DNA of 64,000 bases from an uncultured Colwellia sp. (GTDB taxonomy: Bacteria; Pseudomonadota; Gammaproteobacteria; Enterobacterales; Alteromonadaceae). Below the pieces are notes generated by a model, which saw only the letters and a program-made list of their open reading frames with translations, had not been told where the DNA came from and made no database searches. Where the stretch lies: assembly GCA_913062815.1 (NCBI GenBank), contig CAJXWZ010000006.1, forward strand, positions 1 through 64,000, in the 5' to 3' direction. Position numbers and translations under genes: made by a program. Of this stretch, positions 38,768 through 47,520 are shown piece after piece. How positions within the stretch are numbered: position 1 is the stretch's first letter; every line of letters begins with the position of its first letter.

Positions 38768-38873
38768 AATACTAACTGTATTAGAATAACAATCTTGGCC
38801 CGAATAATAGATTTAGCTTACTCTTAAAATGTATTTGGCTATCAGTTGACCAAAAAAATAACCAGTAACTAAT

Positions 38874-38948
38874 GTCAACTGCGCAAAAAGTGATCGTTTC
38901 AAGTTGAACGCTGACCGACGGCTATGGTGGCTTTTGCGACTGTTGGAC
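38874..38948 (+). repeat. attC-like imperfect inverted repeat
   Basis: Left arm GTCAAC-T-GCGCAAAAAG, right arm CTTTTGCG-ACT-GTTGGAC, about 40 bases between. The arms pair with a one-base bulge, and GTTGGAC fits the R' consensus GTTRRRY. There is no integrase in the window, so this is a candidate stray cassette end rather than a proven attC. Confidence 0.35.
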
Positions 38949-39005
38949 GTTATACAACCCTATTTAACTTTAGGCGATGTGGTTAATGTTACAAGTTGAT
39001 ATGCA

Positions 39006-41990
39006 TTAACTAGATACTTTGTTCATTGTTGAAATAAGATAGTTATTTTTTCCTGATTTTTTAACTTTATACATCATTTCATCTGCTTTATTTTTCAATG
39101 ATTCGGAATCCTCCCCATCAGTAGGGAAAATAGACGCCCCAATACTAATCCCTACGGTTAGATTCTTGTCATCATATAAGTACGGAGTATCAATAGTATT
39201 GATCAATCTTTCACATGTCTTTTGTATATCAGCTATATCATTAACCTCTGATAATATTATTAAAAACTCATCCCCTCCTATTCTTGCAACAGTATCACAC
39301 TCTCTCACACAGCTAAGCATCTTTGATGAGGCAAACTTTAATATTTCATCACCAGCTTCATGGCCAAATGTATCGTTAACAGCTTTAAACCCATCTAGAT
39401 CTAGATAAAGTAAAGCTAATTTTTCATTGGTTCTTGTTGCCTTTTTAATGGCGTTTTCTATTCGGTCTAGGCAAAGCCTTAGAGTTGGCAAACTAGTCAG
39501 AGCGTCATGATTAGCTAAATGCTCGATTTCTTTATTTTTCTCAATTAACTCATCATTCTTACTTCTCAACTCAATAGTTCTATCATCAACTTCTCTTTCC
39601 AATACTTTTTGTTGATTTTGTAGTTTTTTGACCCGTAGTTTGTATAAATGGAAGAACACCAAAATAGTTAATAATGAAATAGAGAATCTAACCCATAAAA
39701 TTTGATGCCATTTGGGTTTAATTGTAATTTGAGCAATAGTTTCAGGCTTTCCCCAAATAGAGTACCTTGAAGCTACTAAAACCTTTAAAGTGTATGAGCC
39801 TGGATACAAATTTGAAAAGACAATTTCACGAGAGCCTCCATTAGTATGAATCCAATCATCATTCAATCCTTCTAATTTATACTTAAAACGCAATTGACGC
39901 GTTGATTCATAGTCATATGCATTAAAGGCAAGCTTCAAAAATTTAATATTACTCGCTACTTCAATAAGTTTAGAGCTAGGGAGAAGAAATTCCTTTGTGT
40001 CCAAAGAATAACTTTCCAAGTAAGGTTTAGCGATCTTATAATTTGGTTTAAGCAAGTCAGCCTTCAAAATTGACACCCCACTATCACTGCCAAATACGGT
40101 AGTCCCATCTTTCAAAAGTAAAGTTGTATTCCAGTATGCCTTTTTAATATTTATAAATGCATTATTTGAAAACTCTGAAAATTTAAAGTTAACAGGGTCC
40201 AATATTCCATCCTCACTTAGAATCATACCATTTGGTAACTCCACAAAGTTTTGGCCTAAGCTTTTTTCACCTAATCCTAACTTCTGATTAAATGACTGAA
40301 AAATTGGCTCGTTATTCAAGTTATTATCACTATAATAAACTTCTTTTCCGTACCCAACCCACAGGCGATTTCGAGAATCAAAGAAGACACTTTCAACTTC
40401 CTGCTCCCTCTTCCCATTAACTTCATATTTTTTAGCGATTGCTTCTCCGCTCTTTATCATAAAAAGTCCATCACTGGTTGCAAGCCACATGTTTCCTTCT
40501 TCGCTTTCGTGAATACCGTTAATTTGTGATTTAAATATTTTTTTGTCAGCGTTTAGAAAAAGTATGGATTTTCCTTCAAAAAATATTACACCACCAGTTG
40601 ATGTCCCCATCCAAACTCTATTGTAGCTATCTTTATATAGTGAGCGAATATGCCAATCTGGTAAACCATGTTCCTGATTCAACTGTAAAACCTTTGAATT
40701 TGCAAACTCACCAACATATAAATAACTATCAGTAGTTCCGATATAAATTCTTTCGCTAGCTATCAGCATAGACACAATAGCTTTATTTCTTAACGTTCGA
40801 TTTAGCTCATCAACCAAGTTTTGGTATTTCTTTTCTTTATTGGAAGAAAAGTAAGCTACGCTCCCATTTCGTTGTCCAATGAAAATATCCCCATTATCCG
40901 CCTGTACAATTGCGCCTATATCATTACTTTTTAAAAAACTGTCAGGAGAGTTTTCTTCTGTGATCAAGGTTTGACTTCGTCTATCACTTGAGAGAGTTGC
41001 AATTCCCTTTTTACCTGCGATCCAAACCATTTTATTTCGATCTACAAACAGCTTTTCAAGGAATTTGTGTTCCATCACAACCTCCCCTCCAATTCTTAAA
41101 TTATAGTGCTGTTTTATACTATCTCCTTCAGGATTAATAACTATCAGTCCTGAATTATTCGTAGCTATCCCAATTTCTTGATCAGACAAAGACACGATAT
41201 CATTGATTCTAAAATGCTGTTTACTAGATAATTTAGAAGTTAGTTCTAGATTTATAAATTTTTCAGAAATACTTTGCTTTAAGAAAACCGTTCCATCCGT
41301 TTTACCTAACCAAATATCTTTTTTACGGGTTACTTCTATAGCAGAAATGTCCCCAGTAAAGCTGGTAAATACAAGTTCGGCTGAAGTATCAGGTGACACT
41401 TTATATTTAGCCAAACCATGTGTTGTAGCAGCCCAGACTACATTATCTCTATAGGCTAAGTCTCTTACTTTTGTAACTGTTGAAGCATCTGGAAAACTTT
41501 TAAGCTCAATATTTGAAATCACCTGAACACTGCTATCGTATTCAGAAAGTCCATTTTCTGTTGCAAACCAAATTTTTCCTTTTTTGTCACCAATGATTGA
41601 GCGTATATAATTACCAGATATTTTCGAGTTTTTAGGTGAAAAATGGTTTTGAGAAAACCTATCATCTTGAGGTAAGAGTAATACACCATTCTTTCTTGTC
41701 CCTACCCAAACCGAGTCATTTTTATCAATATACAAGCTTCTTACTTTATTAATTTTAAAGCCGGAAATTTTTGGGATATTAATATATTTGTACCCTGTAA
41801 ATACTTTTAAACCAAAATCACCGCCAATCCAAATTTTTCCTTTTGAATCTTGTCCAATTGCCATAACAACAGTACTTGACGAATCTAAATATGAAAACAT
41901 TCTTTGAAAACTAGGTTTGCCGACATCAAATAAGGATTGTGCAATTGAACTAAAACTTAGAGTTAACAAAATACAGATAATCGTTTTCAA
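39006..41990 (-). CDS. Hybrid diguanylate cyclase: Reg_prop propellers, Y_Y_Y domain, membrane helix, GGDEF
   Basis: About 994 residues from TTG 41990, which follows GGGAG at good spacing and starts directly with a signal peptide (TIICILLTLSFSSIAQ). A GTG at 42023 is the longer alternative. A long periplasmic two-component-regulator-type propeller is followed by a Y_Y_Y domain (FKYKLEGLNDDWIHT), a membrane helix near 775, a coiled coil, and a GGDEF domain with GGDEF near residue 905. An RxxD inhibitory site (RECD) lies five residues before it. It therefore makes cyclic-di-GMP, with product feedback likely. The ligand is unknown. No EAL domain. Confidence 0.9.
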   Translation of the reverse strand: MKTIICILLTLSFSSIAQSLFDVGKPSFQRMFSYLDSSSTVVMAIGQDSKGKIWIGGDFGLKVFTGYKYINIPKISGFKINKVRSLYIDKNDSVWVGTRKNGVLLLPQDDRFSQNHFSPKNSKISGNYIRSIIGDKKGKIWFATENGLSEYDSSVQVISNIELKSFPDASTVTKVRDLAYRDNVVWAATTHGLAKYKVSPDTSAELVFTSFTGDISAIEVTRKKDIWLGKTDGTVFLKQSISEKFINLELTSKLSSKQHFRINDIVSLSDQEIGIATNNSGLIVINPEGDSIKQHYNLRIGGEVVMEHKFLEKLFVDRNKMVWIAGKKGIATLSSDRRSQTLITEENSPDSFLKSNDIGAIVQADNGDIFIGQRNGSVAYFSSNKEKKYQNLVDELNRTLRNKAIVSMLIASERIYIGTTDSYLYVGEFANSKVLQLNQEHGLPDWHIRSLYKDSYNRVWMGTSTGGVIFFEGKSILFLNADKKIFKSQINGIHESEEGNMWLATSDGLFMIKSGEAIAKKYEVNGKREQEVESVFFDSRNRLWVGYGKEVYYSDNNLNNEPIFQSFNQKLGLGEKSLGQNFVELPNGMILSEDGILDPVNFKFSEFSNNAFINIKKAYWNTTLLLKDGTTVFGSDSGVSILKADLLKPNYKIAKPYLESYSLDTKEFLLPSSKLIEVASNIKFLKLAFNAYDYESTRQLRFKYKLEGLNDDWIHTNGGSREIVFSNLYPGSYTLKVLVASRYSIWGKPETIAQITIKPKWHQILWVRFSISLLTILVFFHLYKLRVKKLQNQQKVLEREVDDRTIELRSKNDELIEKNKEIEHLANHDALTSLPTLRLCLDRIENAIKKATRTNEKLALLYLDLDGFKAVNDTFGHEAGDEILKFASSKMLSCVRECDTVARIGGDEFLIILSEVNDIADIQKTCERLINTIDTPYLYDDKNLTVGISIGASIFPTDGEDSESLKNKADEMMYKVKKSGKNNYLISTMNKVSS

Positions 41991-42023
41991 TTCTTTCTCC
42001 CTATTTCTCTTATGTGAAATCAC

Positions 42024-42778
42024 TTCCCCTGATGTTATTAAAGCATAAATGTTGTAGTTTGCTATTTTTTAAAGAGAAAACTTAGATGGTAAAATGACAA
42101 GTATGAGTATTTATGTCATAGATGTTGTTTAGTTACATTTACAATAAAAATCTCATACCCAGAGAGAAACCAAAGCCATTTCACTTTTGGGTGCCTCTAT
42201 TAGCAGTCTTGACAGGTGCAAGGGTAAATGATGTCCCAACGAACAATTAGGGGACACAGGATTGGGTTAATGAGCGCTACGTCGAATGAGCAGCCGCTAT
42301 GGTGGCTTAGTTGTCTGTCAATGTAATAGAATTTTTATATCTTATGAGTGCTCTAGATGGATGAGCTGCCGTTAGTTTAGGTGGGTTACAAAACTAACGT
42401 CTTATTCAACACAAATTATTGTTTAATAATCATCAAAAATGAATATTTGGTTTTAATGGAACTTATTAGGTTCTTAGTATATTATAAAAGTGATATAAGG
42501 CTTGCTCAGCCTAGCTTTCAGGGAAGATTGAATTTTACACCTGATACTGAGCGGTCACAAAACACACAGCTTTAGGCGATGATCCAGAAGATGTTTTGAA
42601 AAGCAGGTAAAGATCCGAGCTTTAACCTGCATAAAAATTAATTCGATCTTGGTGAAAGCTTTTTAACTACTTGAAATATAACGGTCACCGATCCAGAGAT
42701 AAACTTGGATTATCACATGCCTTTAAAATACACTTCCCCATAGCCTAAGTCGTATTGATAGTGTGAAAATAAGACAGT
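42024..42778. other. Gene-poor region with a short inverted repeat and a segment shared with 38.9 kb
   Basis: 755 bp without a gene I can support. At about 42221-42262 TGATGTCCC and GGGGACAC form an inverted pair that resembles REP-associated or mobile debris. GCTATGGTGGCTT at 42296-42308 is identical to bases within the attC-like element at 38921-38933. A 64-residue ORF at 42381-42575 has no coding character. Confidence 0.35.
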
Positions 42779-43714
42779 TTATCTATCTTCTTTCATGGCA
42801 AACTCAAGTGCACCTGAAACAGCAGCAACTTGTGCCACAATACAGTTTTCGTCATTAACTTTTGGACTATCAGGGTAGACTTCCGTTGTAGTTACGTAAT
42901 TGGCATCGGTAAGACTCATACAAAGACCTAACTCTTTTCCTGCATAGTTGATGACACCAAACTGAGATAAGTCGACACCAATTAACTTGCCGCTTTCATC
43001 AGCTGGAGCAATATGTGTCACTTGCTCTACTTTTTTAATGATAGCTAATTGAAATTTTTCTTGTGGATTAAGGGTATTACCAACTAAATAGAAACCATCT
43101 GGAATATTCCAGTTTTTTTGCTCAATAGCATCTCTAGCGGCAAGTGCAGGCCTAAAAACGGTATTATCAGTATCTGTGGTTTCATGAAGATCAACATGGA
43201 CACAAATATCAACATCAAGTGACTTAATAAAAGTCATTAAGGCCGCTGATTCTTGCGCTGGGCTATTGTTATAAAAAGAACGGTTAGGGTCTATCGCCTG
43301 ATTGTTCCAACGATTAATCGTTTCGTAGCCCCAAGGGCTCACACATGGAACAACGATAAGATTGAAGAAATCACTATAGTTTGAAACATGGTTACCCACT
43401 TCATTTTGCAAAAAACGAAGTGCTCCTTGCACACCACTGGTTTCATAGCCGTGAACACCGCCAGTAACGAGTACTGTTTTTTTATCTGCTTGCCAGTTTT
43501 CACTTTTTAAGGCAAATAACGGGTAGCGCTTTTCATCAAGCGTTAATGCCCCATATTGAACAACATCATAATGAGGCGATAATAACTCAATTTGACTAAT
43601 AACTTCATCTTGATAAGAACGCTTAATACCTTGCTGCTCAAACCATAATTGTTTTTCAACACCAGTCCATTGTTTACCTGGTTTACCGGTTGGGCAGTCG
43701 AGATTATCAGTCAT
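42779..43714 (-). CDS. M14-family succinylglutamate desuccinylase/aspartoacylase-like zinc hydrolase
   Basis: 311 residues. Zinc ligands are visible: His and Glu in VTGGVHGYETSGVQGALRF near 83-100 and a later His in ICVHVDLHETTD near 170. The general acid region near 230-260 is less clear. The RSFY motif (DPNRSFY) fits the carboxypeptidase-like AstE/aspartoacylase group. It probably removes an acyl or amino-acid group from a small substrate; which one is not known. It lies 28 bp beyond the efpL stop and is probably co-transcribed. Confidence 0.82.
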   Translation of the reverse strand: MTDNLDCPTGKPGKQWTGVEKQLWFEQQGIKRSYQDEVISQIELLSPHYDVVQYGALTLDEKRYPLFALKSENWQADKKTVLVTGGVHGYETSGVQGALRFLQNEVGNHVSNYSDFFNLIVVPCVSPWGYETINRWNNQAIDPNRSFYNNSPAQESAALMTFIKSLDVDICVHVDLHETTDTDNTVFRPALAARDAIEQKNWNIPDGFYLVGNTLNPQEKFQLAIIKKVEQVTHIAPADESGKLIGVDLSQFGVINYAGKELGLCMSLTDANYVTTTEVYPDSPKVNDENCIVAQVAAVSGALEFAMKEDR

Positions 43715-43742
43715 AATTTACCTATTGCTCGTAATTTTCACA

Positions 43743-44318
43743 TTATTTAGAGTCAGCACGACCCATAAATTTATGTTCGCTCGTATTAACTTTAATTTTA
43801 TCACCTGTCGAAATATGCTCAGGTACTTGCACGATTAATCCTGTAGACAAGGTAGCAGGCTTAGTGCGAGCGCTGGCAGATGCCCCTTTAATTGAAGGGT
43901 CCGTTTGTGTAATGACCAAATCAACACTGGCAGGTAGATCAATAGCAACAGGTACATCATCTACAATGATCACTGATAACCCTTGAGTATCTTCATTAAT
44001 GAATAATAACTCTTCACCAATGCTTTCTTTATTAAGGTTGTAAGGGGTGTAATCTTCATTATCCATAAAGACATATTCTTCACCATCAATATAAGAAAAC
44101 ATCGACGGACGACGGCTTAAGTCTGCAAAATTTAACATATCATCAGCTTTAAAAGTCTCATCAACTTTACCACCGGTAACCACATCGTATAAGCGCATGC
44201 GGTATAAACTACCACCTGCTCTTCCTTGTGGAACAGAACGCGTAATGTCTCGAACAATGAGTACTTTACCGTTGTGCTCAATTGCTGCATTTTTCTTTAT
44301 ATCACTTGCCTTTGGCAT
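43743..44318 (-). CDS. efpL: Elongation factor P-like protein EfpL (YeiP)
   Basis: 191 residues from ATG 44318, preceded by AGGA. A longer in-frame reading from 44498 adds a stretch unlike the family. Three EF-P domains are visible. The start MPKASDIKK, the loop [16 protein letters not shown] where EF-P carries its modified lysine (here Arg, as expected for EfpL), [18 protein letters not shown], and the terminal [20 protein letters not shown] match YeiP. The protein relieves ribosome stalling at proline-rich stretches without modification. It sits beside the aspartoacylase-like gene. Confidence 0.93.
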   Translation of the reverse strand: MPKASDIKKNAAIEHNGKVLIVRDITRSVPQGRAGGSLYRMRLYDVVTGGKVDETFKADDMLNFADLSRRPSMFSYIDGEEYVFMDNEDYTPYNLNKESIGEELLFINEDTQGLSVIIVDDVPVAIDLPASVDLVITQTDPSIKGASASARTKPATLSTGLIVQVPEHISTGDKIKVNTSEHKFMGRADSK

Positions 44319-44466
44319 TGGAGGGTTCCTAAAATCAATAATAAGCAAAAAATTAGCTGAGAAAATACCACGAACTCGAAGTAATGCAAGTATTGGATCA
44401 TAAAAATGATCTATCCGATGTAGTACAACAGAGCAACATCCAATATTGACAGTAATAATACGGCAT

Positions 44467-44504
44467 AAAAAAAGGTTAGTGCAATTAAATTGCACCAACC
44501 TTTT
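44467..44504 (-). terminator. Intrinsic terminator after the small coiled-coil gene
   Basis: GGTTGGTGCAATT and AATTGCACTAACC arms and seven U on the minus strand. It lies 34 bp after the stop of the 45-residue ORF and before the efpL start. Confidence 0.75.
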
Positions 44505-44537
44505 ATGTCTAGTTTGTTATCGATAAGTTAAGGAGCT

Positions 44538-44675
44538 TTACTCGTAAGAGCGTTCTAACCAAGCTATTTGAAGCTTCAAATCTGCAATTTCACTGTGAGC
44601 GTCAGCCAACTCTTGCTGTGTCGTCTTCTGCTCATTCGCTTTATTTTCAGTGTTTAATTCAATACTTTTCGTCAT
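44538..44675 (-). CDS. 45-residue coiled-coil protein, possibly SlyX-like
   Basis: Short gene missed by length filters. It starts with ATG (complement of 44673-44675) and ends with TAA. The N-terminus is polar; the rest (ELADAHSEIADLKLQIAWLE) has a heptad pattern ending LERSYE, like the start of SlyX. SlyX proteins are usually about 70 residues, so this would be a short version. Own terminator directly downstream. The SD is weak (AGAAG). Confidence 0.6.
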   Translation of the reverse strand: MTKSIELNTENKANEQKTTQQELADAHSEIADLKLQIAWLERSYE

Positions 44676-44785
44676 ATTACTTCTATCCTCGTGGGCCATA
44701 CTACCCTCCCAGTTTTGGTTGCTCTATATGTATTATTACACAAGAACTTACAAAAGTAATATTTTTGGGACAATATTATTATCAT

Positions 44786-45820
44786 TCACAGCACTAATAA
44801 GGTTAAGCCATACCCTGCAAGCACAAGATAAATAAACAATATTGAGGCTAAATAAATAGGTTTTAGTCCGATCCCTTTAAATTTGTTTAATCGTGTCTCC
44901 ATACCCAAAGCTGTCATCGCCATTGTTAATACGAAAGCATCGACGCTATTTATTGTACTAACTAAACTGGTAGACAGTAAATTCAGCGAGTTAAAAGCCA
45001 CAATGGCAATAAAACCAAAGGCAAACCAAGGGATGGTTATTTTTGTTTTATTTTCATCTTTTGTCGATACACCACTACTAACTTTACTTTGCAACCAAAC
45101 GCCTAAGATTATTAGAAACGGGGCTAATAGCATGACTCTCAACATTTTTACTATAACAGCAGTATTGGCAACTTCCATATTCATAGCATACCCGGCACCT
45201 ACAACATGGGCGACTTCATGCAAAGTTCCACCTAGGTAGGTGCCCATCTCCTGTTCATCAATGGCTAAGAAGTCACTCTGAAATAAAAATGGATAAAGGA
45301 ACATAGCAATTGTGCCAAATACCACAACAGTGGCCACTGCAACACTTGTTTTATAAGGCTCCGCTTTTATTACTGGCTCAGTTGCCAGTACAGCCGCTGC
45401 ACCACAAATTGAGCTGCCGGCACTGATTAATATACTCGTGTCCCGATCAAGTTTTAAAAATTTAGTACCAACTACATAACCAAAAATAAATGTTGAACTG
45501 ACTATAATTAAACTAAAGACTACCCCTCCCCATCCAACGATTACCACATCTTGAAAAGTTAAGCGGAAACCATAAAAGACAATACCAGCACGCAAAATGG
45601 TCTTTGTTGAAAAAATGACCCCTAGATGCCATTTTGTGGGGAGTTTTTTTCCGACACTATTGCCTAAAATAATCCCTAAAACTATGCCGACAATTAATGG
45701 GCTAATTGCAAAGCTTTCCATGGTTGGCTGTTTAGCAATAGAAGTGGCTAATAGCGCTAATAAAGCTATCAATGAAGTACCGTACACAGGACCCAGTTTA
45801 TGATTTTGCAAAAAACTCAT
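44786..45820 (-). CDS. yeiH: YeiH-family (UPF0324) putative sulfate/sulfite exporter
   Basis: 344 residues, about ten membrane helices. Family marks are LIVGIVLGIILGNSVG, the ISAGSSICGAAAVLATEPVIKA segment, GTLHEVAHVVGAGYAM with conserved histidines, and the closing helices (LTMAMTALGMETRLNKFKGI). It is divergent from a LysR-type regulator with an operator-like palindrome between them, matching the E. coli yeiE/yeiH arrangement. The substrate is inferred from the family only. Confidence 0.87.
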   Translation of the reverse strand: MSFLQNHKLGPVYGTSLIALLALLATSIAKQPTMESFAISPLIVGIVLGIILGNSVGKKLPTKWHLGVIFSTKTILRAGIVFYGFRLTFQDVVIVGWGGVVFSLIIVSSTFIFGYVVGTKFLKLDRDTSILISAGSSICGAAAVLATEPVIKAEPYKTSVAVATVVVFGTIAMFLYPFLFQSDFLAIDEQEMGTYLGGTLHEVAHVVGAGYAMNMEVANTAVIVKMLRVMLLAPFLIILGVWLQSKVSSGVSTKDENKTKITIPWFAFGFIAIVAFNSLNLLSTSLVSTINSVDAFVLTMAMTALGMETRLNKFKGIGLKPIYLASILFIYLVLAGYGLTLLVL

Positions 45821-45891
45821 GATTTTAATCTTTACATATGCGGTTTGATCGTAATATATAACCTCAATAAAAATAAATAAAACAGATACTT

Positions 45892-45908
45892 TTAATGAGA
45901 TACATTAA
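45892..45908. promoter_or_regulatory. LysR-type operator candidate between yeiH and the regulator
   Basis: TTAATG-AGATA-CATTAA, a perfect 17-bp palindrome containing the T-N11-A pattern of LysR-type sites. It lies 72 bp upstream of yeiH and 56 bp upstream of the regulator start. Confidence 0.55.
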
Positions 45909-45963
45909 TAAAATTAATATAAGATGAGTTTAGTAACTCCAAAGTATATGGCGATAAATAAAA

Positions 45964-46836
45964 GTGAATATCACATTAAAGCAATTAAGTGTTTTTACGA
46001 CGACAGCGCGGCTTGGTGGAATAACGTTAGCAGCACAAGATCTTTGCATGACACAATCAGCGGCAAGTCAATCTCTCAAAGAATTAGAGAGCGTATTAGG
46101 ATATACACTTTTTAATCGTGTCGGCCGTAAGTTAACCATTAATGAACAAGGTGAAGCCTTGTTACACAAAGCCAATCAAATGCTGGCCTTACAAGATCAA
46201 ATTCTGCAACCTCAAAGCAAAGCGTTAAATGGAGTATTAAATGTTGCCGCGAGTGTCACGATAGGCTCTTATGTAATGCCTGAATTGCTTGCTAAATTCG
46301 TTACAAAGCATCCGTTAGTAGAGCCTAAATTATTCATAAGTAACTCAGAAGCCGTTATTACGCGGCTTATGGCCGGCCAAGCGCACATAGGCCTTATTGA
46401 AGCACCTATTAATCATCAGCAATTAGTCATTTCTTCTTGGCGTGAGGACACATTAACGGTATTTTGCAGCCCTAAACATCATTATGCCAATCAAGAAAAG
46501 CTGTCTGCTAAACAAATGTCTGAACAACGCTGGATTTTACGAGAGCATGGCTCTGGCACCCGTGCCGTTTTTATATCAGCAATGCAGCAGCATGGAGCTA
46601 AACTAAACAACAGTATGGACTTAGCAAGACAAGAAGCCATAAAGCAAGCAGTGAAAGCCAATTTAGGCTTAGGAGTGCTGTCCAATCTCTCTATAAAACA
46701 AGAGCTAAGTTTAGGGTTATTTAAACAACTTCAAACCCCATTAAACTTAAATAGGCAATTCTCAATTGCTCAATCAAAGCACTTTAGCACTAACCCACTT
46801 GTTAGCGCCTTTCATCAATTCTTAATTAACTATTAA
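45964..46836 (+). CDS. LysR-family transcriptional regulator (YeiE-like)
   Basis: 290 residues beginning with GTG, which starts the standard MNITLKQLSVF reading. N-terminal helix-turn-helix (MTQSAASQSLKELESVLGY near 28-46) and a C-terminal substrate-binding domain (GVLNVAASVTIGSYVMPELL). Divergent from yeiH, so it most likely controls that exporter and itself. The E. coli homologue is YeiE by position and sequence. The SD is weak. The ligand is unknown. Confidence 0.87.
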   Translation: MNITLKQLSVFTTTARLGGITLAAQDLCMTQSAASQSLKELESVLGYTLFNRVGRKLTINEQGEALLHKANQMLALQDQILQPQSKALNGVLNVAASVTIGSYVMPELLAKFVTKHPLVEPKLFISNSEAVITRLMAGQAHIGLIEAPINHQQLVISSWREDTLTVFCSPKHHYANQEKLSAKQMSEQRWILREHGSGTRAVFISAMQQHGAKLNNSMDLARQEAIKQAVKANLGLGVLSNLSIKQELSLGLFKQLQTPLNLNRQFSIAQSKHFSTNPLVSAFHQFLINY

Positions 46837-46842
46837 TAACAA

Positions 46843-47394
46843 TTACCACATTAAGTCATCAGGAATTTGGTAATCTGCATAAGGATCATCCTCATCCACA
46901 TGTTCATCGACAACTTTATCATTTTGAACTAAGACAACACTGTTATCTAATTCTGCAAGTTTATCGGCCGTTTCACGAGTAACAAGGTAAGTCACAGCAT
47001 CTAAGCCACATAACGCCAAACGGCCATTGACCAAGGCTTTATGAGTAACAATATCTAATGACAACTTTTTTATCTTATTATCAAAAGTATAGTTATATTC
47101 ATTGTCTCCATTAACGTTTTTCAGTTGATGGTGAGTTAAGATTTGCTTAACACGTAAAACATTTTCTTTATCTGCAAGCTGCTGTTTTTTCAATTCATTT
47201 AGAGCATTATCTTTAACTTGCTTGTCCGCTTGCGCTTTAGCTAAGTCTTGTTTCACTTGCTCTTGCATGGTGGCATCTTGTTGAACGCCACTGCGTTTTT
47301 GTTTATTTTTCTTACGTTTATCAGCATTAGCTTGTCGTGTTTTTTGCTTGGTGGTTAAGCCTGCTTTAAGGAGTTGATCTTGAAGTGATGCCAT
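46843..47394 (-). CDS. DUF2058 (YaiL-like) nucleoprotein/polynucleotide-associated protein
   Basis: 183 residues, strongly basic and charged at the N-terminus (MASLQDQLLKAGLTTKQK, KRKKNKQKR), with a Gln/Lys-rich coiled coil to about 90 and an acidic end (HVDEDDPYADYQIPDDLMW). The end and the ADYQIPDDLMW tail match DUF2058. It is thought to associate with nucleic acids, but the role is unknown. It lies 6 bp from the convergent regulator's stop. Confidence 0.87.
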   Translation of the reverse strand: MASLQDQLLKAGLTTKQKTRQANADKRKKNKQKRSGVQQDATMQEQVKQDLAKAQADKQVKDNALNELKKQQLADKENVLRVKQILTHHQLKNVNGDNEYNYTFDNKIKKLSLDIVTHKALVNGRLALCGLDAVTYLVTRETADKLAELDNSVVLVQNDKVVDEHVDEDDPYADYQIPDDLMW

Positions 47395-47520
47395 AATAAT
47401 TGTTAATTGCTTTGGAAGTCTGTTTGTTGATGCCTATTCTAACAATAAAAAAAGACGAGACAAACCCTGTTAGCTTATCTCACCTTTTTCAGCGTTTCTT
47501 AGAGCAGCTGATCTATTTGT

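Noticed and set aside
42381..42575. 64-residue ORF on the plus strand
   Set aside because: No ribosome-binding site, no coding character, no similarity recognised; lies in gene-free DNA.
43743..44498. Longer 251-residue version of EfpL
   Set aside because: The additional N-terminal 60 residues are unlike the family, and the ATG at 44318 has a good ribosome-binding site.
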